11,115 bases of DNA from Bacteroidota bacterium (GCA_023388555.1 JAEWGA010000059.1:1-11115), one strand, 5' to 3'. Positions 1 through 7,205 are shown, numbered from the stretch's first letter. Numbers and translations are program-made. Notes: a model not told the origin generated them from the letters alone.

Positions 1-2
1 AT

Positions 3-167
3 TCACAAGCAGTACAGGTAGATAGGTTCGACAATAACTCGCCAATAAAGCAAAATCGTAATGACAAGACAGACGGTACTGTAACTCTAATTCTGCTCTT
101 TTGCCTATTCGACAAAACGAAAATACAGCAAGAATTATTTGGTCTAACAAAAAAATCTTACACATAG
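3..167 (+). CDS. C-terminal end of an unrecognised protein (partial, 5' end outside window)
   Basis: The third forward frame is open from the window edge for 54 codons and stops at TAG (165-167). The peptide is protein-like: a polar stretch, then a hydrophobic segment around residues 32-40, then a mixed helix rich in Lys, Gln and Leu. I do not recognise the family. The stop codon lies directly before the -33 element of the next gene, which fits a real gene boundary. An open stretch this short can arise by chance in AT-rich DNA, so it may not be a gene. No start is visible. Confidence 0.35.
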   Translation, partial: SQAVQVDRFDNNSPIKQNRNDKTDGTVTLILLFCLFDKTKIQQELFGLTKKSYT

Positions 168-198
168 TTTGGTGTTGAAAAATATATTACTACCTTTG
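168..198 (+). promoter_or_regulatory. Bacteroidetes-type promoter for the helix-turn-helix gene
   Basis: TTTG (168-171), a 19-base spacer, then TACCTTTG (191-198) match the Bacteroidetes primary sigma pattern TTG-N19/21-TAnnTTTG. Transcription would start near 202-205 and give a leader of about 70 bases. The match is complete at both boxes. Confidence 0.65.
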
Positions 199-225
199 CA
201 TAGAAATTCCAAACTTATTAACCCA

Positions 226-247
226 AAAGAGGAGATACTTCCTCTTT
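226..247 (+). promoter_or_regulatory. Perfect 8-bp hairpin in the mRNA leader
   Basis: AAAGAGGA (226-233) and TCCTCTTT (240-247) are exact reverse complements around a six-base loop. The hairpin lies between the predicted transcription start and the ATG at 274. It has no T-tract, so it is not a typical terminator. It could stabilise the mRNA, act in translational control, or be an operator in DNA form. Its role is unknown. Confidence 0.45.
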
Positions 248-273
248 CAACACAAAACAAATACATATAAAAT

Positions 274-783
274 ATGGCAACAAAGACAGAGATGCTAAAA
301 CAAGCCGATGCCAGGGCTTGCAAGTATGCAATGGCAGGGTTAAGTGTACGCAGAAAAGATGATGTGGTATTTGTAGAGCAATTGCACTATACTAACCACA
401 TCATATTAACCCACAACGAATTGAGAAGCCGAGCCGAAAAAATCTACGGAGAGCTTGGAATAACCAAATACAAAACCACCATGCACGCCCCCGATATAAG
501 CGTGGTAACCCCAGCGTGGGTAAAGCAAAATATGAAACGCTTTAGACTAACCCAAAAAGAGGTTGCAAGCCATGTCGGGCTAAACCAGTCCTACCTTAGC
601 ACCGCCTTGCAAGGAGAAGAGCTAACATTACCGCTAAAACACTTGCTGTATTTTTACTTTGCTTTCCTTATTGCAGGAGAGGAGCAAAGAGCAAAGGGAG
701 GAAGAGCCACAGAGGATATGATAAGGCTTATCAAGAAAGTAAACGAGCTGCAAGAAAAAGTCAAAGCACTTGAAGCTCAATAA
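274..783 (+). CDS. Small helix-turn-helix (XRE-like) DNA-binding protein of unknown role
   Basis: This is a 169-residue protein. Residues about 90-115 form a recognisable XRE/Cro-type helix-turn-helix: LTQKEVASHVGLNQSYLSTA, with the conserved TQ start of helix 2, the A-x-x-x-G turn and a polar recognition helix. A hydrophobic helix follows (about 119-135), then a Lys/Glu/Leu-rich C-terminus (about 145-169) that could form a coiled coil for dimerisation. Residues 1-80 show no domain I know. The ATG at 274 follows an A-rich leader and a matching promoter, which supports this start. The gene stands alone on the plus strand, converges on the broken small gene and the macroglobulin gene, and appears more AT-rich than the latter. 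It may be a regulator of accessory DNA. The binding fold is seen in the sequence; the role is inferred. Confidence 0.8.
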   Translation: MATKTEMLKQADARACKYAMAGLSVRRKDDVVFVEQLHYTNHIILTHNELRSRAEKIYGELGITKYKTTMHAPDISVVTPAWVKQNMKRFRLTQKEVASHVGLNQSYLSTALQGEELTLPLKHLLYFYFAFLIAGEEQRAKGGRATEDMIRLIKKVNELQEKVKALEAQ

Positions 784-984
784 TAAAAGATTCGCCAATA
801 AAACTTTTCACCCTACGAATGGGTGGAGGTAATAGACACCAGTCCCCTTTCTTTTCACTAAACTCAAGAATATCTTTCAATAAACATTTCACTTGTCGCA
901 GCTTCCAATGCCCCACTTATAAGCCAGAATATAAAACGCCATATTGCGCAACTCCGCAATAGATTTTAGTTTTAACGCCTTCAT
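761..984 (-). pseudogene. Small frameshifted gene, or two overlapping short ORFs
   Basis: The first ORF starts at ATG 984 and encodes 31 protein-like residues ending ...ILAYKWGIGSCDK before TGA (891-889). An earlier in-frame ATG lies at 1005. In the -1 frame a second stretch begins at a GTG that overlaps that stop (892-890), reads VKCLLKDILEFSEKKGDWC and runs 43 codons to TGA at 763-761. Joining the two gives a plausible protein of about 74 residues with clustered cysteines, so loss of one base near 890 is the simplest explanation. GTGA-type translational coupling or a programmed shift are alternatives. I do not recognise the family. It lies 43 bases downstream of the macroglobulin stop, on the same strand, and overlaps the 3' end of the helix-turn-helix gene by 23 bases. 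Confidence 0.35.
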
Positions 985-1026
985 TGTGGTATATGAACAA
1001 ATCATACAACTGCGCAGGTTGGTTGT

Positions 1027-4000
1027 TTACTGAATACGAAGTTGGGCACCTGCGCTATTTCCCACTAATTCGGGGGCGTAGTAGGAAAGCGCAACCGCAG
1101 GACCGGCACCAAATGTTCCGCCCAGCACTACGGTAGCAGGCAGTTCCAACAGGTGACGTCCACGGCAAAGGTAGTCTATATATAACACATCCGAGGTGTC
1201 GAGCCTACGAAAAGAGTACCACCCCCCATCATCCAACCACTGGTAGCCAACAAGTGGCATGGAGGCACTTAGTGTTGCAGGGCGTGGGTCGTTAATTTCC
1301 ACCATAGAGACATCCCTATCCGCTTCCAGCAAGTAACGCACTACAACCTGCTCCCCAACTTGTAAAACATCGGTAGGGGCAATAGGCACCCACTTAGGAG
1401 AAGTAGTGCCTGTGGTGGCTTGCAAGCGCAAGAAGGTTTTGGTCACTTTTAAGGCTGTTCCCGTAGGCGTAACCTCTTGTTGGGGTTGCAATAAATTGTA
1501 TTTAAGGCCTCCAAAAAGGTAGTTCGACTGCAACTGTGCGGTTTCTATTTGTACATTATTGTTGTTGGGGAGAGGTAACGGAAAGGTTATTTCGCCAGTA
1601 GCTTTTTCCAAAGGGGTTAAGCGGTGGGTTACTAAAACGGCGTTGTTACTACGCACTGTAACGGCAGCATTTTCGCCATACACTGTGGGCGACAACCTGC
1701 TCAGCAGCAACGACACCGCCCCATGGGTAAGGGGGGTATACCATACCGTACTCTGTTTATGCTTTAACAGGTGAGCCACAAGCACATCCAACGACATATT
1801 GGACTCTTTAGCCAAAAAGAGTTTTAACGTAAGCTCTTCGCCTTCACTAATGGGGTACTTGCTGCGGTCCTTTATAAAGGAGAGGACCTGTTGGAATAGC
1901 TCAGGCTTTTCGTAATGCTTTGCATACTCGGCATAAAAGCAGAGGCCCGATGCCGTCCAGTTTCGGTACTGTTTACGTGCTTGGCTTTCTTGCTCGGCAA
2001 GCAGTGTTTTCATAGCAGGCGGCAGCGGTTTATTGTTAAGCCCTAATTTATCCTTTGCCAGCAGATAACGCATAACCGATATTTGGGTATGCTTTTGTTG
2101 CTCCAAAAATTCTGTGGTACGCTTTATGGCCTTTTGACAAGCATTACTGAGTTGTGCATAGGGCAAGGTGCTAAGACTTTCCAAAACGAATAACGACATG
2201 TACTGGCTGTAGGTAAAACCAAGGAAGCCCCACCCCCCATTACTGTGCTGATACTGTAGGAGTTGTTTTTCCAGCTGTTCCAGGTAGAGGTTTAAGGCAC
2301 CCGGAGAGCTTAAAAGTTGGTATACCGCAATCCTTTGGGGTATACTTGCCATACGAGGCGAGGCATTACTGGTAGCGTTGGAGTGTACTTGCAAGGTGTG
2401 GAGTGCCTGCGCTATTTTTTGTTGTTCGGCAGGGTGCTGTTGCAAGTATTGCTGCAGCTGGTGATACGCTACAAAATAGTGTATGGCCCGTAGCAAAGGC
2501 AGTTGTGCAACCTCCTGCTGCGGAACAAAATCCTGCACAAGAGCCGAAAGCACGAGCGACAACGGGTCCGTATACAACTGTAACGTGGGAGGCGTATGCG
2601 CCAGTTGCACCTTGGGCAATGTAAGGTTCCACGCCTCGGTTGGCGCATATACGGAGAAAGGTACAGCCACAGGCACACAAACCTGGTCGGACCTAACAGG
2701 CAAGGTATGCGCCACGGCATCGGCAACAGCTTCGCCCCTTACCTGGGCGTGTATATGTAAACTATCCGCCATCCCCATAGGCACAACGTAACGCCACGGC
2801 AAGGTGTTAACGGACATAGGCTGCACCTCAATAGGCTGGTTCAGTAAGGTTTTCCCCTCGGCTTGCAAGGTGCACTGCAAGCACTGAGCATGCTGGGTGT
2901 GATTTCTTACCAACACGTTTGCGCATAGGGTATCGCCAATGGTAACAAAAGAGGGGAGTCCAACCTCTACCGACACCTGAGCAGCCACATTCACATACTC
3001 ATCTTTTATCGTTTGGTTTAGCAAGTCGGGTGTAAAAGCAAACAGCTTCAGGTGGTAACGGGTTTGGGTGTCGGGCAAGCGGCATGAAAGAAGAGCTTGC
3101 CCCGCCTTATTAGTACGCAAAAGAGCAGAAAAGAGAGCCGTTTCGGTAAACTCTTTTCTCGGCTTTACCATAGGCTCGGCACCATTTGCATCGGCACTTA
3201 GTGCTACCAATGGCATTGCGCCCTCTTGTGTGCCGAGCTTAGCGGTGCTGCGCAAGGCTATAGGCCTAACGTAGTATACATCGCGTATAAGGTGCCAAAA
3301 GTGGGGGTTACCATAGTCGTCCACGGCTTGGTCGTACAAAGTTGCTATAATAGGAACATTAGCAAGCCCCCTCCCGTTAGCATCATGCACGGTAACAACC
3401 TGCAACAGGGAGTCGGCCAGAGCATATTGCTGTTCGCCCCAGTGAGGTAATCCTATGGTGATACCTTTGTTCTGCTGGGGGAAGTGTACCGTGGTGTAAC
3501 ACTCTGCTGGTTTGCCTTCACGCACCGTTCGGAGGGCCACCTCCCACTGGCAAGGCTTGCTTGGCGCTGACAACCAAATCCGTTTTAGCTCTGCTTTAAT
3601 AGGAATTGTTTCCAGGTGTACTCTGCGCCTATTGTTGTTATCGTCTGTTTGGGTCACCTCTAATTGTACAACAGAGGGGGTGGTGGCTCCTATCAGGAGT
3701 TCCAGTTTTTCATTCCCGGCTATGGTGTCCTTGGGGGAGTAAAGCCATATAGGCTCATTGTTGTATAGCCTTTTATCTTGAACAGAAAAGAAGTAGCGCG
3801 GAGAGCCTACCGCCTTTCCTTCACGGCCCCGAGCATCACGAACACGTGCTACAAGCTGGTACCTCCCCGATGCCAAGTGAGGCATTTTATACACCACCTC
3901 GGGTTGCATCAGGTTCACTTCTCCTAAGGGTATCTCCTCTTTTTTTTCGTTCAGAAGGCTTAGGCGCAGCTGGTACTTTTCTAACTGTGGCAGGTACTGG

Positions 4001-6129
4001 TTACGGTACGGTTGACTTTGTGTGGTTACCCGTATATGTTCCTTTTCCACGGCTGAAGAGGCTATCATCTCCTCTACACTCAGCGGAACAGAGGTGGAGT
4101 CCACCCGCAGCGATGTATGAAAAGCCACGTTATGGCCTAAGCGGTCCGTAGCCCTTAGGCTCAGCTGCATGTAGGAATAGAAGCCCGAGGGGGAAAACCA
4201 ATTGGGTAGGCTATCCAGCACAAAACTAAAAGCGCCATTGGCTGCGGTAGGGAAGCTCTGTTGTAAGGTGTTCTGTGCCGCTTGTATTTGCAACTCCACG
4301 GTGGCGGGTAGGGGGCGGTTCAGGCGGTCGGTAACATGCCCATACAGTACCAAAGGGGCTTGTGGCACAACGCCCGTAGGTATGCTGTCCAAGTGTACCA
4401 ACAAGGGCTGACGCTGGTACTGCAATAAACTTATAGGGTGAGTATAGCTTTGTTTTCCGTGCTTGTATGCTAACCACACCTCTGTTATTGTTTCGTTGGC
4501 TGGAATGGTAAACGAAGCTTGTGCCACCCCCGCGTCGTTGGTGTGGTAGTGTACCGAGTCCAACACCTCTGTTTTACCTTGAAGGCGAGCCATAAAGGTA
4601 AGCATACCTTGTTGGGAGGGAGACACCCTTGTTTTGTTGTTATGGTTTGTCACAGAAACTAACCCAACATGGACGCGCTGCCCTGTTCTGTACACTGGTC
4701 TATCGGTAAAAATGTGCAACGGCTTAGGAGGTGTTACGCCATATGAGACTTGTTTTGGAGGTACGTCTATGGTGTACATCCCATTGTTTAGGCGAGCATC
4801 GGAGAGGGTTACCTTGTAGGCATTGCTCTTTAAGGGGAAGGCAGTACAGCCGTTATGGTCGCTCTTAACCTTAGCGGGTGTTGTTTTACTTAGCTGCCAC
4901 GCTAACCCTACGATAGGGGTACCAGTAAGAGCATTGGTAGTATACACATAAAGGGTATCGTTTGTATAGGAACGTGCTACATGTATCTGTTGGTAAGCCA
5001 AATAACAGGTATTGCTACGCCCGGTATTCCCTGTTTCGTAGTAGAACTCACCGGTATGGGGCAGTTGGTCGGTGCAGTTCCAGTCTATAATTTTTGCAGC
5101 ATCTGCCAACACAACAACCGAGTCCAAAGGAGTGGTTTTGGAGCTTCCTTTCTCCTCTCTTTCGCCACGCTGCACAACCAGGGAAGAGCGGAGAATACCA
5201 CGTAACTGCACCTTTGTTTCCCCGGTTTTGTAGTTTGTAACCTCTGCCGAGAGCTGTACTTTCTCGGGTAACACCTCCTTGCGCCACTGGGGCAGGTAGG
5301 TCTGGAATAACGTACCTTGGGCTACGTTGTTAAGGTTTTGCCACGCACTAAGCAGTGCCTTTTCCGTTTCCTCGGCGAGCCTTCTGGTTTGCGCGGTAGG
5401 CTCATCTATGAAAGCTTGTAGGTGTTTATGCCATTGGGGGAGGATTGTTAAACCAATAACCTCTTTGGTAACAAAGGGCAAAACATTTTTATGGGAGCTA
5501 TTACCCAATAGTTGCTGGTAGTAGGGCAAGCGCTCCTGTTGGGGTAGTGTGCCAACATATCCTTTTATTAGGTGTACAACATCGTGCACAACAGGCACAT
5601 CTCCGGAGTACGCTATTTCCGCACTTATAAGCCTACGCAGCTTACCAAGGGAAAGGGTGTCCTGCGGGTTAACCTGCAAGCAACGTTTGTAAAACGAAAG
5701 AAGCAGCTGGGTGTATACGCCATAGGAGGTTTGCAAGGAAAGCTGGTCGTAATGCCAATATTCGCCTATACGTTGCACCTGTAATGTGCGTAACAGTTCC
5801 TGGGCTGGGGTTTGCAAAAGCTGTTGGCGGTTGCTTAAAACATGGGTAAACGTTTGGGCCACCTCATCTGCAACATGTGCATAGGACCATTGCAAGGTGT
5901 CGGAAGCCGAAACATCTTGTGCCAACGTGGCAGACCTCCGGTTTAGCAACGGGTACAGCTTACGCAGCGTACCCAGGTAGGGTACAGTTTGGGGAGAAGA
6001 AAGAAACACCCCCCTAACAGTGGGCAAAGTAGTATTGCTGTTGCTGGTTTTGCGCCAAGGTATACCCCAAGCACTAAAAGCACCTACCAAAAGGACTGCA
6101 ACTATTATGTATATATAGCGCTGTTTCAT
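1027..6129 (-). CDS. Alpha-2-macroglobulin family protein lacking the thioester motif
   Basis: Bacterial alpha-2-macroglobulins are giant envelope proteins thought to trap proteases. This one is 1700 residues from ATG 6129; a GTG nine bases upstream (6138) is possible, but the ATG gives a cleaner N-terminus. Residues about 5-23 form a hydrophobic segment with no lipobox cysteine, so it is a Sec signal or membrane anchor. The macroglobulin signature FTDRPVYRTGQRVHVGL is at 474-490. A second beta domain with LYGHVTDRLNRPLPATVEL follows near 595-613, then the ALFSALLRTNKAGQA segment of the central A2M domain near 998-1012. A helical thioester-type domain covers about 1188-1480 and includes GGWGFLGFTYSQYMSLFVLE. 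A C-terminal receptor-like domain (about 1552-1700) contains EADRDVSMVEINDPRP and YYAPEL. The usual CxEQ thioester is absent where expected (about 1195-1210), so covalent trapping is unlikely, as in E. coli YfaS. The reading frame is intact, and no pbpC partner is seen. Confidence 0.93.
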   Translation of the reverse strand: MKQRYIYIIVAVLLVGAFSAWGIPWRKTSNSNTTLPTVRGVFLSSPQTVPYLGTLRKLYPLLNRRSATLAQDVSASDTLQWSYAHVADEVAQTFTHVLSNRQQLLQTPAQELLRTLQVQRIGEYWHYDQLSLQTSYGVYTQLLLSFYKRCLQVNPQDTLSLGKLRRLISAEIAYSGDVPVVHDVVHLIKGYVGTLPQQERLPYYQQLLGNSSHKNVLPFVTKEVIGLTILPQWHKHLQAFIDEPTAQTRRLAEETEKALLSAWQNLNNVAQGTLFQTYLPQWRKEVLPEKVQLSAEVTNYKTGETKVQLRGILRSSLVVQRGEREEKGSSKTTPLDSVVVLADAAKIIDWNCTDQLPHTGEFYYETGNTGRSNTCYLAYQQIHVARSYTNDTLYVYTTNALTGTPIVGLAWQLSKTTPAKVKSDHNGCTAFPLKSNAYKVTLSDARLNNGMYTIDVPPKQVSYGVTPPKPLHIFTDRPVYRTGQRVHVGLVSVTNHNNKTRVSPSQQGMLTFMARLQGKTEVLDSVHYHTNDAGVAQASFTIPANETITEVWLAYKHGKQSYTHPISLLQYQRQPLLVHLDSIPTGVVPQAPLVLYGHVTDRLNRPLPATVELQIQAAQNTLQQSFPTAANGAFSFVLDSLPNWFSPSGFYSYMQLSLRATDRLGHNVAFHTSLRVDSTSVPLSVEEMIASSAVEKEHIRVTTQSQPYRNQYLPQLEKYQLRLSLLNEKKEEIPLGEVNLMQPEVVYKMPHLASGRYQLVARVRDARGREGKAVGSPRYFFSVQDKRLYNNEPIWLYSPKDTIAGNEKLELLIGATTPSVVQLEVTQTDDNNNRRRVHLETIPIKAELKRIWLSAPSKPCQWEVALRTVREGKPAECYTTVHFPQQNKGITIGLPHWGEQQYALADSLLQVVTVHDANGRGLANVPIIATLYDQAVDDYGNPHFWHLIRDVYYVRPIALRSTAKLGTQEGAMPLVALSADANGAEPMVKPRKEFTETALFSALLRTNKAGQALLSCRLPDTQTRYHLKLFAFTPDLLNQTIKDEYVNVAAQVSVEVGLPSFVTIGDTLCANVLVRNHTQHAQCLQCTLQAEGKTLLNQPIEVQPMSVNTLPWRYVVPMGMADSLHIHAQVRGEAVADAVAHTLPVRSDQVCVPVAVPFSVYAPTEAWNLTLPKVQLAHTPPTLQLYTDPLSLVLSALVQDFVPQQEVAQLPLLRAIHYFVAYHQLQQYLQQHPAEQQKIAQALHTLQVHSNATSNASPRMASIPQRIAVYQLLSSPGALNLYLEQLEKQLLQYQHSNGGWGFLGFTYSQYMSLFVLESLSTLPYAQLSNACQKAIKRTTEFLEQQKHTQISVMRYLLAKDKLGLNNKPLPPAMKTLLAEQESQARKQYRNWTASGLCFYAEYAKHYEKPELFQQVLSFIKDRSKYPISEGEELTLKLFLAKESNMSLDVLVAHLLKHKQSTVWYTPLTHGAVSLLLSRLSPTVYGENAAVTVRSNNAVLVTHRLTPLEKATGEITFPLPLPNNNNVQIETAQLQSNYLFGGLKYNLLQPQQEVTPTGTALKVTKTFLRLQATTGTTSPKWVPIAPTDVLQVGEQVVVRYLLEADRDVSMVEINDPRPATLSASMPLVGYQWLDDGGWYSFRRLDTSDVLYIDYLCRGRHLLELPATVVLGGTFGAGPAVALSYYAPELVGNSAGAQLRIQ

Positions 6130-6139
6130 AAGGCTCACT

Positions 6140-6157
6140 TTTTGTTGTTCAACAAAA
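6140..6157. repeat. 18-bp palindrome just upstream of the macroglobulin start
   Basis: TTTTGTTG (6140-6147) and CAACAAAA (6150-6157) are perfect inverted copies around a two-base centre. The palindrome begins 11 bases upstream of the ATG at 6129 and 2 bases upstream of the alternative GTG. A two-base loop is too tight for a good RNA hairpin, so a site for a dimeric regulator is the likelier reading. I could not find a convincing TAnnTTTG promoter between it and the terminator at 6290; TATCTTTC (minus strand, near 6177-6184) is the nearest partial match. Confidence 0.4.
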
Positions 6158-6250
6158 CATTCAGGATACCAATAGTACCGAAAGATACAAAGGAAAACAC
6201 ACTTAACCCATCTTCTCCCTGCTCCTTCCCCTCTCTACCCATTATTACAA

Positions 6251-6290
6251 GGAAAAAGCGGGTCACCTTCTTCCCGGAAGGTAACCCGCT
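6251..6290 (-). terminator. Rho-independent terminator for the 6S RNA and ribosomal operon
   Basis: Read on the minus strand, AGCGGGT (6290-6284) pairs with ACCCGCT (6263-6257). After one mismatch, ACCTTC and GAAGGT continue the stem to a six-base loop, giving 13 pairs. A run of five T follows (6257-6253). This is a strong canonical intrinsic terminator. It closes the transcript from the 6S RNA candidate and any read-through from the ribosomal genes, and it insulates the macroglobulin gene. Confidence 0.85.
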
Positions 6291-6303
6291 CAATGCACAC
6301 ATA

Positions 6304-6445
6304 CAACACCACACACACTTCAAAGACTGCCTATGCAGCCCCAAAGAGCGTGCGTGCTATAATATTTCCTATAAGGCGATAATGCCAAGCCTGTCCCGCC
6401 ATTAGGCTCAGGGACTTTTTCCTGTGGCAAAACGTCCTGGTGTTG
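6304..6445 (-). ncRNA. ssrS: Probable 6S RNA (RNA polymerase regulator)
   Basis: 6S RNA mimics an open promoter and sequesters the housekeeping RNA polymerase; the polymerase later copies a short pRNA from it. Four things support the call. The ends pair perfectly: CAACACCA (6445-6438) with TGGTGTTG (6311-6304). The stretch GTCCCTGAGCCTAAT (6415-6401) is almost the E. coli pRNA template GTCCCCTGAGCCGAT, so the pRNA would begin AUUAGGCUCAGGGAC. A small CTGC-ATAG-GCAG hairpin (6338-6327) sits on the 3' side, where 6S central bubbles often form one. A promoter and a terminator frame the unit. I could not pair the whole rod by eye. One caution is that GTCCC/GGGAC around 6391-6415 also forms a hairpin followed by TTTTT on the plus strand, which could be a plus-strand terminator instead. 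The transcript may extend to the terminator near 6253, about 190 nt, close to the 184 nt of E. coli 6S. Confidence 0.55.
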
Positions 6446-6446
6446 G

Positions 6447-6476
6447 CAAACTTTATTTAAAGTACTCCTTCACCAA
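6447..6476 (-). promoter_or_regulatory. Promoter of the 6S RNA candidate, inside the end of the DUF4295 gene
   Basis: On the minus strand TTG (6476-6474) is followed by 19 bases and then AAAGTTTG (6454-6447), one base off TAnnTTTG. Transcription should begin a few bases downstream, near 6444-6441, which is where the closing stem of the RNA begins. This agreement between promoter position and RNA fold is the main reason to believe both. Confidence 0.55.
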
Positions 6477-6602
6477 GTCGTTGTGTACCATCTCTTCCTT
6501 AAAAACGTACGCACCAGTTTTGGGGGAGCGTTCCATTTTTATCACTTTAGAGTAGGTACGGCCTTCTCCTTTTTGTAGTGATGCTACTGCTTTTTTTGCC
6601 AT
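6453..6602 (-). CDS. DUF4295 family protein
   Basis: This is a 49-residue basic protein starting at ATG 6602 (MAKKAVASLQKGEGRTYSKV...) and ending with TAA. It matches the DUF4295 family, which in Bacteroidetes is nearly always encoded just after rpmG. Recognisable elements are the MAKK start, the R-x-Y-x-KVIKM segment near residues 15-23 and SPKTGAYVFKEEMV at 26-39. The length is the usual one. The function is not established; its constant position beside two large-subunit protein genes suggests a ribosome-linked role. It starts 12 bases after the rpmG stop and is therefore in the same operon. Its last codons carry the -33 and part of the -7 box of the 6S RNA promoter. Confidence 0.9.
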   Translation of the reverse strand: MAKKAVASLQKGEGRTYSKVIKMERSPKTGAYVFKEEMVHNDLVKEYFK

Positions 6603-6614
6603 GATTCAGCTGCT

Positions 6615-6803
6615 TTATTTGATCTCTTTGTGCACAGTCATGCGCTTCAAGATCGGATTGTACTTCTTCAATTCCAGACGCTCGGGAGTGTTCTTCCTGT
6701 TTTTGGTTGTGATGTAACGAGAAGTTCCCGGCATCCCGCTTTCTTTATGCTCGGTGCATTCAAGGATTACCTGAATCCTATTTCCTTTGGCTTTTTTCGA
6801 CAT
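6615..6803 (-). CDS. rpmG: 50S ribosomal protein L33
   Basis: L33 is a small basic protein of the large ribosomal subunit near the E site. The 62-residue product shows the family pattern: NRIQVILECTEHKESG at residues 8-23, SRYITTKNRKNTPERLELKKYNP at 28-50, and a conserved TVHKEIK end. It has only one cysteine (position 16), so it is the zinc-free form without paired CxxC motifs. It starts 14 bases after rpmB and is followed 12 bases later by the DUF4295 gene, the standard Bacteroidetes order. Confidence 0.97.
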   Translation of the reverse strand: MSKKAKGNRIQVILECTEHKESGMPGTSRYITTKNRKNTPERLELKKYNPILKRMTVHKEIK

Positions 6804-6817
6804 GCTCCAGTAGGTAT

Positions 6818-7069
6818 TTATAGGATTGTAAACTTAGTTAGGGTACCGTTTTCTACGGCTCTTTTAATGGCTGCGTCCAAACCTATTTTATTGATGAGGC
6901 GAAGCCCTGCGTTGGATATACGCATCTTAATCCAGCAATCTTGCTCTACCCAGTAGAATTTTCGGTCGAACAAATTCACCTCAAACGTACGCTTGGTGTG
7001 GCGTCTTGAGTGCGAAACGTTGTTCCCGACCATGGCTTTCTTGCCAGTGATTTGACAGATTCTTGACAT
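6818..7069 (-). CDS. rpmB: 50S ribosomal protein L28
   Basis: L28 is a large-subunit ribosomal protein needed for late 50S and 70S assembly. The 83-residue product begins MSRICQITGKKAMVGNNVSHS, the hallmark N-terminus, and continues with the basic SRRHTKRTFEVNLF strand and RISNAGLRLINKIG. The length fits the family, and no zinc-binding CxxC pairs are seen. It is the first gene of the rpmB-rpmG-DUF4295 operon, with a promoter about 55-85 bases upstream. The ATG at 7069 is the only sensible start. Confidence 0.97.
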   Translation of the reverse strand: MSRICQITGKKAMVGNNVSHSRRHTKRTFEVNLFDRKFYWVEQDCWIKMRISNAGLRLINKIGLDAAIKRAVENGTLTKFTIL

Positions 7070-7124
7070 CTCGTGACTTATTTATATTGTTTTCTTTTCT
7101 TCCAATAGGCTATATTTCAGGGTG

Positions 7125-7156
7125 CAAAGAAACAAATATTATTTTGAACATACAAA
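7125..7156 (-). promoter_or_regulatory. Promoter of the rpmB-rpmG-DUF4295 operon
   Basis: On the minus strand TTTG (7156-7153), a 20-base spacer and TTTCTTTG (7132-7125) fit the TTG-N19/21-TAnnTTTG pattern with one mismatch in the -7 box. Transcription would start near 7119, leaving a leader of about 50 bases. A T-rich stretch on the plus strand between 7081 and 7100 makes that leader A-rich, as is common for highly expressed Bacteroidetes genes. Confidence 0.5.
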
Positions 7157-7205
7157 TCATTCTGCACTTAAAGCCTCTTTTCCCTACTGTTTAAGCCCAA
7201 TGGAA

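Noticed and set aside
809..825. Hairpin CACCC/GGGTG as a terminator between the convergent genes
   Set aside because: Only five pairs with a seven-base loop. The plus strand has no T-run after it, and on the minus strand the Ts begin five bases later and are interrupted.
2366..2791. Several overlapping open frames inside the macroglobulin gene
   Set aside because: Low-complexity Ala/Cys/Arg-rich translations in alternative frames of a long, clearly coding gene; no sign of independent genes.
6391..6420. RNase P RNA, suggested by GGAAAAAGTCC on the minus strand
   Set aside because: The similarity is limited to a few bases, and the space between promoter and terminator (about 190 nt) is far too short for RNase P RNA.
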